This document shows positions 55,741-64,000 of a stretch of DNA of 64,000 nucleotides, in pieces (the first letter of the stretch is position 1; every line of letters starts with the position of its first letter). Source of the stretch: Phytophthora quininea (lineage: Eukaryota > Oomycota > Peronosporomycetes > Peronosporales > Peronosporaceae); NCBI GenBank assembly GCA_011947345.1, contig JAAVTG010000519.1, forward strand, positions 310,001 to 374,000. The letters are read 5' to 3'. The notes under the pieces are model-generated. The model was not told the DNA's origin. It searched no databases and worked only from the letters and a program-made list of their open reading frames with translations. The position numbers were made by a program, and so were the translations under genes.

Positions 55741-57949
55741 TGTGGTCCGACACTGCAAAATCTGGCCGAATTTTGGACTATCAAGACTCAAATGGCGAAG
55801 AATGCGGTTCCGACATTTTTCCCAGTGGAGGACCGTCAATTGCATCAGGGGGTAAGGCGTCGACGCCGTAGACCTCGAATACGAGAGAATGCTTGATTTC
55901 CATCAGATAGATGATTCGCAGGTCAAATGATGAAGGATCAGTAATATATAATTGAAGACTTTAATGAGGTATAGCACTAAAAAATGACTTGTTGTATGTT
56001 ACTTGGCAAAGCTGGTGCCCTTAGCGATATCCTGCTGTTACAATAAAACACTGTCGTTCGAAAGGTTTTAGCGTGTGGTATGCCACGCAGGCGAGTCAGG
56101 CAGTTTCTGCAAGTACATCACCAACATCAGCACAGACGGTGACCCAGTCTGTCGCAACATTTCCATTTATCACCGCTTCCATCACGCATCCTACGACCAG
56201 CACTGGTCCCTCATCGGATTCATCCTAGATTAAATCTTTCTGCTCATCCGACAGGATCGCTTCCCATTCCACACACAACGCAAAGCATTTGGACACCACG
56301 GTGTTTAGGAGGACCACGACACGGCAGACACTATAATAGCTAATGAGATCGTCCCCGGTCTACTTGTAGTCCGGAACAATGCCTACGTTGTTGTTCTCCA
56401 GCTCCTAGGGCTTGGTCGATTTAATACGTACACTGGAAAGGGTTCGCTTCTTCCTTCACTATTATCTCCAAGGCCCCTCTATGCTTGTGTGGCGGAGCGG
56501 AATCAGCGAAATCTCGTGACGCAATCCAAACGCTTGCTCACAGGCGCCCAGACAGCCGACTAACGGAGTACTCCTATATCCGTGGGGATGCTGAATGCTA
56601 CTCACCTTGTGTACCCGTCGGTGGGCGGGCTGCTCTCCTCCGGTGACGGGGTAGAGAGATGCTTTGGTGAAAACCTGAGCCGTCTTGCCGAGACGCACGA
56701 CCTTGGCAGCTACGCGGAATCCTTCACGCAGCGCCGGGTTGGGGATGTCGACGTCGATCGAGGCACTCGAGATCGGGTGCCAGAAGTGCTCTGGAGCCCT
56801 TGGGTTGCCTTGTAGGGTGTGTTCCTTTCCTTTTCTTGTGCGCTTCCTTTGTTGGAGCTAACGAAGACCTTGGCCAGGCTATCCTGGGATCTTCACCGTG
56901 TAACCTTGCTTGTACGACTTGCGCTGGGCGGGTCAATGTACTGTCCCAGATATTAAGACCGCTCGCGTCCAAGAAGGCGACTTTAACTCTGTTTGTGTTC
57001 ATCCTATCCCAAAACTTGCTCCCTATGGCTCTCCTCCCTGGTTGTGGTGTCCTCCTGGCTTCATATCGTCGTGGCTCATACTGGCTTCTAAGCCCCAGAT
57101 CAAATCGAACCCTGGGATAGCTGCGAGATCATAATGTATCCACCCAGATCCAGCGACGTCTGATCGAAAAGTACAACTTATCTTTGGCCGGAAGCTTCGT
57201 TTCTGTCAATGTACTGATGTTTGTTGTTTGGAGGACCATTGGTCCGCTAAGTCATTAACATAAACTTTTGATGAACTACATTTTTTAATAAAACCCTTCA
57301 TGAAAATTGTAGAGAGCAGTCTTGGGCTGTTCACGAAGTTCACAAGTTCAAGCAACGCATGTGTCCTCCGCCCCATAATTCCCCATTGAGATGATATTCT
57401 ATAAATTGTAGAGGTAAAACGCCGCAGTTGAATCCACCGTTAAATCTTAGTGCTTCGTCTTTATGGAATATAATTGTTCCAGGTACTTTGTCCTTGAAGA
57501 TAGATTTCACCAGCTCGATACTTTCTCGGTAGTTTCATGCAGTCGTAGATTATACAAGCATGATTTGGGTTTGTAACATTTTTCATCCAAAACCAACACA
57601 TGACGTCCAGTGATCATTCGTTGGGTGAAGCACGCCTGCATACATTTTGTAAGACGATCCAGAATGAAATGTTCCTAACTTCTCAGTAATAGTTCGTTGG
57701 GGTCAATACATCTCGCGTTTAAAAAAGGATCGATAAAGCCGACATGCTGAAATCGTTTCCGTAAAAACAGCGTCCCCATGAATATGCACGAGGTGTTCAA
57801 CCACTCTCTAGATGCAAAGTTAACACCTTCACAGCGTCCACGTATTGTCCTGCCACCAAAGTGTCCTTCAAAACACAGTAACGTATCGATAAAACGCTCT
57901 CATCCTGATTAATCAGAAGTTAGTGGGAATATTGGCCTCTAGCTGAGCA
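55741..57949. other. Transposon-like wasteland without recognisable gene
   Basis: Short frames at 56582-56815, 56724-57002 and 56910-57134 show no clear family. Base composition becomes AT-rich after 57.1 kb. Probably decayed repeats and the 3' flank of the MULE-type gene. Confidence 0.45.
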
Positions 57950-60900
57950 TTAGCGTACCTGGGTACTGTTCGTATACTCACTTAATTGCGCAGGAACATG
58001 CAAGTCTGAAAACTTGGCGTTAGATATGATCCAGTCCATGGCTCGCTTAGCTTCTTCGCTACGAGGCAAGCATTCGTAATACTGAAGCATAGTACAAACT
58101 TGAGAACTCCTAAAATCTCCGCATCGCGCAATAGAGACTATGATGTCGTCATCGTCGTCGTCTATGACAGCCATGCAATGAGAAAGCTGAAATTCGCGTA
58201 GATATTTCACACAGAGTTGAACAGTTGCCTTGTCCAACACATAATTGCAGTCCTTCTCAGGAGTAGTGGAAAGATTTCTGATAAACTTGAATTGAGGTAC
58301 TAGTTGCTCTTTTGGTTGCATTCGGTCAAACTGAAACAGAGTCGTAAGAAAATGCGAAGGCGAAGAAAGTTTTACAATACGTACCACAGGAGCGCAGAGA
58401 CCACAAGAATATCTCTGATCTTCACTTCTCCTAACGATTCAATGGTGCACCGTATGCCAGCTCATTTGCAGCTTTCTCGGCATTTGCCAATTTCCTCAGA
58501 CAATCTTTGTTGGCGTTTTCTTGAATTTCCTATTTTTCTGGTTGCCGGAAGTAGCGTGAAGTTTGATGCCATGGTGGCTACTCCACTTCTGTCCGTAATT
58601 GTTCCATTAGTTTTCAGCGTTGCCTGGCCTACCGGATTTGTTTTTGTGTTGAAGCTGTCGTTTGCAGCGGTGGTGACATTATTTCCTCCGCTCATTGTGT
58701 TTGTAATAGCAATCTCGTCCAAAATGCTTCGTTCGGTCAGTGTCGACGTCATATCAGCGTCTCTAGGCGAGGTCATATCAACTTCTTCAGTTGTGGGTAA
58801 GTTCGTCTCCTTGCGAAGAAGTTGGGGGACACGACCGGCTGCAGCATCATCACGAAATCGTTTCAACAGCGTTAGCATCTCCTGTAACGTGAAGCACCCA
58901 TGCTCTACATTATCTCGGCGATATCGTTCATAATCACCATCGATTCCATGTACTTCGCTCGTGGTGATTTTGGCGTATTCTTCTTAATATTAGTTGACTC
59001 GATAATCTCCAATGTACCATTTACGAGTATTTCGGATCGAGAGATATCGTTTAACTCGCGAGTCCTTATCCAACGATGGTTGATGAAATGAAACGGGACA
59101 ATAGTTTCGACAGACATTCCGTGAAGCCGTTAGTAAAAGATATGGTGGCAGGGCAACAAGCGTGTCTGAGAGAATATACACGAGCAAGTATAGTTCTGCA
59201 AAACATGAATCAATGTGTCAGAATAAATCCCGTTCCCCTCATCAACAAGACGTTTACCGTAAGATTAACGCGATTTGCTGCCCGTTTAAACCGCCCATCA
59301 TTGTTCACTAGTTCGATGTAGTCACTGCGGTCGCTCATTTGGTAATTAGTGCCTGGCCTCACCGCGAACTTGAATTCCCCTAAAATTCTGTTAGCTGTGC
59401 GCTAGCTCTAATTTTTAACAATTCACACTTACCACAGTCAACTCAAACGCAAACCGACTGATGAAGTTTGCTAACTGCGCCAGCTCTGTTTTATGTTGAA
59501 CAGGAAGCTCATTCAGATCAGGATCTTTGGGTAGCAACCAGGTTCCCACTCGTTTCAACTCAGCCTCATACTCATCGTCGCAAATTGTCTACATTCCTAG
59601 CAAGACGGCTACACAATCGTCCATAGGATACGTATCCCCTACGACCTGCTTGAGTTTTGACCATTTCGACTCAATTCTGATGCTCAGCCACAAATAATAG
59701 CGTTAGTCGTCGATAAAGGTTAAGAAGTGAACTCTTACCGGTTATTTGTATTGTTGCCGATGTGAGCCACGTTGTTTCTCCTGTAAGATACCCATTCATC
59801 TTGAATATTGTCCCGATTCCGAATGAAATAGCTGTACAGTGGGTGGCCTAGATCGCTGTCAAGCCGTGCAAGAAACAAGTTCCTAATGCGAAGATATTCC
59901 ACCTCGCTATCAGCGTAGACTAACGCGCTCATAACAGTGCTCATCTCTTCTTTCTCCGTTTTTGTTCCTGAAAACAAAGCATGAACCTGTTAATAGAATT
60001 GATAGAGTTAGAAAGTTGTCACCACTGCCTATGTATCAACAACTCGCCTGCTTGTTGAAATATTTCACAACGTGAAACTAGCAGAGCAGCAGACGAGCTA
60101 ACGGGAATGCATCGCCCAAAACATGGCGCTCCTTAAAACCTTTATCTGTTACCACCACTCGTATTGATCGCCACGTGTCGTTATGCTTTTTGAAAAAGCG
60201 GCATACATCTGTCATGTTTGCTTTTCCTTCTGAGGTCATTAAAGAGTGTTGAACGTATTGGCCCTACACGGCAGTGTTAATAATCCGAGAGAATATTCAC
60301 AGAGATAAAAGCTATCTTCCGTACCTTGCCGTGGATATCATGAACGACAAAGCTAAACAGTTTGTATCTGTTTTTGTTTGTTCCGAACGTAGTATCCACC
60401 ATCAATACCTCAGAAAACGCAGCAAACAACCGCCTCATTTTTCTGGTTTGAAAACAAATTGTTTCTGCGAGCGCGTCATCTCCCACGAACGATGTTGCCA
60501 CAAAGCATTCTTCGTTGACGCACATATCTTGGAGCACCTCTTTCGTTCTAATATTGTCTGGAAAGCCCTGCTTATCTTTCTGTTTCATTGATGCCAACAT
60601 GTTATGGACATCTTTAAGTGTGGGATGTTTATCTGAGAAGACAAGCATAAAATGTCAATAGAAGCAAAATAAGATGACAGTATATACAGCGCCACTTACC
60701 ACTCGATTCCCGAAGAAAAACAAAATACCCTTCGCCTTTGTCCCGTACTTTCGAAGCGTATCAGCGACTTCCAAAATGCCTTTGTCTTCAACGCGTCTAT
60801 TTTCCGGACAGTGTTTGTACAGATCATCGCCAATCGGGTGATTGTGGATACCACCACTTGCAGAAACGGAGATGCAATACTTGTTGCGCGAGGGGACTGT

Positions 60901-61502
60901 GAGAATGCCATTGATTCGCACAGGACACTCTGTAGATCGCACGATCTTATGCCTTCTCTTGCCTTGACTTTGGCTCTCTCTATTAAAACCGTGTGTACAC
61001 AAGAAAGTCTTGCTGTACGTCGTGAACTTCGCAGGTAACAACTCAATTTCGGGCTTGGCAACAGGCTTCTCTGCTGAGTCATATCGACCCACATCGTCGA
61101 CTTCATTTTGATCGATTGAATAACCCTCCGAATCATTTACACTAGCCTCTGAGTCTTCTACCTTGACGATAACAGCGACACCAACACGATTAACACCAGA
61201 CTTGGCTTTATTTTTCGGAGTTTGATCCTTTTCTTGATGTTGTTGTTGCGAGATGCCACCGATGTGGATGTTCGAACTCGGAAAAGCTGGTGTGTATCCT
61301 GAGAGAATCTCGTCAAGGACTCATGAAAAGGTTCCCACGACGGAGATGTGCGCGCAAAGCCAGCCAAGAACGCATCTGGGTCAACTTCTCCTTCGGACGC
61401 AGATAAATCACTTTCACACTCTCCAACCAAACCATCACGCGCTGTTTCAGCAGATGCAGCACGCCTTGACTTGTAACTCCGACCAGACATTACCAGTGTC
61501 AC
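57950..61502 (-). pseudogene. FAR1/MULE transposase-derived gene with SWIM finger
   Basis: Minus-strand path from ATG 61502. An acidic N-terminus is followed by a FAR1-like zinc domain (FLCTHGF...RSTECPVRINGIL...GIHNHPIGDDLY, about 61020-60800), then the MULE transposase core: EVLMVDTTFGTNKNRYKLFSF (first Asp, about 60410), VVVTDKGFKERHVLGDAFP (second Asp, about 60150) and LLLC.FHVVKYFNKQ. Further down a SWIM-like LPCHHIFY (about 59150) precedes VPFHFINHRWIR. Exons are separated by short introns (for example one ending at about 60641). In-frame stops lie at 60078-60080 (TAG in place of the usual Gln of CQFH) and after HHIFY. It could be a domesticated FAR1-like gene or an old MULE. No terminal inverted repeats were found. 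Confidence 0.6.
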
Positions 61503-61873
61503 GGATAAGTGGGCGCTTGTGTACCTCTATATCGATGATCACGAACACTGTAGTAGTACAGGAGGCATCTATCAAAAACGAGGCAACATGGCGATGTGGC
61601 GAGTTCATACGCACCCTCAGCTGCCGCAGCCAAGCGAATTCAGCCGCCAACTAGCTGCCCTTCCTATCCGTTTCTCCCTCGGCGCGAAAATGACCGAAAA
61701 TACCGTTGGTCTAGATTTTTTAAAATGAACATGCAATTGATTGTTCGGTACAGATTCGGTCTTCGCGCACCGAATGCGCACAAGTTGTTCTGTACGAGCA
61801 GACACTGCGTGTTCTCTGTCAGCACCAGCAAGTTCAGTTGAACCCTTCGACTAACTGGTAAGGTAGGTGACAC
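61503..61873. other. Divergent spacer
   Basis: Between the start of the MULE-type gene (minus) and a small plus-strand frame. No gene-like sequence seen. Confidence 0.45.
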
Positions 61874-62179
61874 ATGGCGAGCAGCTGGTCGGTTCTCGTC
61901 GTGCCGTGCCAAGCTGATAGTGTCTCGCGTGCTTCCCGAAACGAAACGTGGCCCAGGGCTGATATAAAAAATGGCGACTATACCGGTGTTGCAAATGCTA
62001 CTTGGGTGAGAGCCACATCACTTTACGCTGACTGCGAGGTTGTTGGTGTCGAGGACGATGCTGTTGGCGTTGAAGTGCCTGAGGGTTTCGTGAGCGAAAT
62101 GCTGTCCAACCTATGCGCAGTGGACATGAGAAGCGGTGAAATCGCCCGCAGCGGCCTCGTCGATGCTGGTGGTGACTAA
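61874..62179 (+). CDS. Hypothetical small protein
   Basis: A 101-codon frame from ATG 61874 (MASSWSVLVVP) with a Val/Glu-rich middle (CEVVGVEDDAVGVEVPEGF) and end SGLVDAGGD. No family recognised, no introns, no strong upstream signal. It may be a chance frame in repeat-rich DNA. Confidence 0.22.
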   Translation: MASSWSVLVVPCQADSVSRASRNETWPRADIKNGDYTGVANATWVRATSLYADCEVVGVEDDAVGVEVPEGFVSEMLSNLCAVDMRSGEIARSGLVDAGGD

Positions 62180-63047
62180 ATGTCCGTGCTACTCTAAGCG
62201 TTGGTGCTGGGACGAGCGGCAGGGCAGCAAGCGAGAAGGCTGCAATGGAGATTCTTGCAGAAGGTGGAGACGCCGATTTGTCGTTGCTTCAGCTTCCTGC
62301 TTAGTCTGGCCTCACTGACTGCAATTCTTTCACTAAACCTACATAATATACAACAGTCTTGCATGGATTCGTTCTCACTGTACCTTCACCGCATACCGTT
62401 AGTTTTCGCAGTGATAGAGAGCCCTCTTGAACAGCAAATCGTGTAGTTGCGAAGTTCTTCCGTTCTCAAGCTTTAATCGAGTTTATTCAATTTATAAATT
62501 TTTATACAATACACAGCACAACATGTCCGTTTACACCTCAATATTATAATTCCATTCATCTGCGTGGTGTTAGCTCACGGGGGGGTTACAGTTCGATAAC
62601 TGGCATAACAAAATCATTTGAAAATCGTGTTGCTAAAGAATATTTGTGTATCGAAATTTCAATAGAGAGGATTGTTAACGTTTGTCCCGAGCTTTTAAAT
62701 CAATATACGTAAGAAGCTAAGAATATTTAAGCGTTAATTTGAGAACATGTTTGCTATAATACCGCTGGACCCCAAATGTCATTGCAATTAAAACTTTTCA
62801 TATCTAGCAATCTATCTGTCGACGCGAGGAGCAGGACTGGCATCACGACCAGCAGGCATGTGCCAACCTGGTACGTCTCGTGTACGCCATCCTCGTGCCA
62901 TACTGATTGTTGCCGCCACCCTTGACCTCTTGGTGCTTCTTGTGTTGTGAGCTTGGTTACCGCACATACCAAAATATCAGCGCACTTATGTATTTTGAGA
63001 TTATTAGCATATGCACTTCACGTTGGAGCCGTATCTGGCTAAGGCTG
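62180..63047. other. AT-rich spacer without recognisable gene
   Basis: Strongly AT-rich from 62.45 to 62.8 kb, with only small frames. Nothing identifiable. Confidence 0.5.
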
Positions 63048-63936
63048 TTATAATATAATGTGATATGTACATACCATGCCGTACCTACGATACATAGATG
63101 CGATGTTCATAAAACAAAGTGTAAAGTTCTTCACCTCTTCCTTCAAAGCCTCTACCTCCATCTCGTGAGTTTTCCGCAAAGTGCCCAGCTCATCCTCGTG
63201 CACATTTGCTACTGCCGCCAGCTTCTCCTCTGCGAACGCCTCCATCGCATATGCTAGTTGGGCATCCTCCGCCGTTATGTCCGTCAGCACGGTTCTGAAA
63301 ACTTGCCCCTCGTTGTCATGCGCTTCATTGAGCTTGAAGCGTTTCTTCTCGTGTGTTTCCGTGAGCTTGGCGTGTTCCTACTTGAGGGCCTTTCAATATC
63401 ACCATGATCCGCGTATTTTCTAATGGTCACGCTTATATTTCTAAACCATTTTTCATTACCGTAAACTGTATGTATTATAGAAATAGTCGTCTGAAAGAGG
63501 ATCACATCGTTCAAACTCTAGGATCTTTCCGAATAGCAGACATTTCTGTCCCTCGAGTTTCTTCCTCACCTCTTTCGAGATCACTTGAAATGCAAGTTGA
63601 TTGCGGGGCATCTTGTGCATGTGCACAATAGCATGATCGTCCAGGAGTTGGTGAATAACTTTGTTGTCGAATATTAATTTCAAATTGGCGATAATTTTCG
63701 GGCGGGACAGTGGCCTCGATACTAAATACCGCGTCTCTCAGGGGTCTGGGTTGAGGATTCTCAGCGAGGCTAAGAAGCGGTTCTGCGTCAATGATCCCTT
63801 TTTCATAGGCATCATAAACAAGACCGAGGCAGTCCTCATTCACTCCCGCTTTGGCTGGTTGGTCTTCGTCCTGGCCATGCGTGTCTCGACGAAATTCGTG
63901 ACCTCCTCTCAGGAGGTCATCAATGAATAATCCCAC
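63048..63936 (-). pseudogene. Fragmented coiled-coil protein, unknown
   Basis: Minus-strand frames 63936-63511, 63683-63456 and 63290-63048 look like pieces of one gene: EATVPPENYRQF joins LIFDNKVIHQLLDDHAIVHMH after a one-base slip, followed by ISKEVRKKLEGQK and a heptad-rich segment EKLAAVANVHEDELGTLRKT. No family recognised. The 5' side reaches the window edge, so the gene may continue. Large gaps and shifts suggest decay, but the window ends too soon to judge. Confidence 0.35.
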
Positions 63937-64000
63937 ATCTGGTGTGCCGTTACCGGGAGGTTTATACCCTCGTCCTCCGTCCTGTGGGACGTTCTCCGGA

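Noticed and set aside
1..64000. CRISPR arrays, bacterial operons, rRNA or tRNA genes
   Set aside because: No regularly spaced repeats, no rRNA or tRNA signatures seen. Spliceosomal introns show that the DNA is eukaryotic.
1..64000. RXLR or Crinkler effectors
   Set aside because: Signal-peptide frames were scanned for RxLR-dEER and LxLFLAK. None was found; the only clear secreted proteins are EMC1 and the Fn3-repeat protein.

Overview
The window looks like nuclear DNA of an oomycete, most likely Phytophthora or a close relative. Genes are intron-poor, with short GT-AG introns of about 57-122 nt (several exactly 60 nt). The gene content is typical of the group: bZIP-like/START proteins, a PH-START-ORP lipid-transfer protein, a helicase-RdRP fusion, an Fhit gene, a Ty3/gypsy remnant and a MULE/FAR1 remnant. 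Some starts carry TCATT-type initiator motifs. I cannot name the species.

Layout. 0-5.8 kb: three tandem bZIP-like/START paralogues, then a small Cys-rich PGYGPPP protein. 5.9-7.7 kb: remains of a very-large-GTPase-like gene. 7.9-16.1 kb: housekeeping genes (TPR-prefoldin fusion, MYCBP/AMY-1, PH-START-OSBP, EMC1). 16.3-35.4 kb: a region with two RNA-silencing-type genes on the same strand, a ZNFX1/Hrr1-like SF1 helicase with NFX1 and RZ zinc fingers, and a giant gene joining a Dicer/RIG-I-type helicase, an RNA-dependent RNA polymerase and a Cid-type nucleotidyltransferase. Between them lie a decayed membrane-protein gene, a small probable mitochondrial gene, an inverted 650-bp copy of part of the ZNFX1-like gene, and an IFT25-like gene. 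35.8-45.6 kb: a HAD-like/Fhit fusion, a broken membrane-protein copy, MIC60/mitofilin and glutamine-dependent carbamoyl-phosphate synthase. 46.4-55.3 kb: a mosaic of gene scraps, a foldback element, the intact membrane-protein gene, and a very long secreted protein of about twelve Fn3-like repeats. 55.4-64 kb: AT-richer, transposon-derived, few intact frames.

The main result is that counterparts of the three subunits of the fission-yeast RDRC complex (Rdp1, Cid12, Hrr1) lie within about 19 kb on one strand, two of them fused in one predicted polypeptide. An inverted copy of the third could make antisense or hairpin RNA against it.

Caution on frames: many genes, including conserved housekeeping ones, are interrupted by apparent loss of one base in a short homopolymer or one unit of a GC/AG run. 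The pattern suggests assembly indels more than gene death, so most such loci are called as CDS with the breaks stated. The in-frame stops inside the RdRP gene and the MULE gene do not fit that explanation and may be real.
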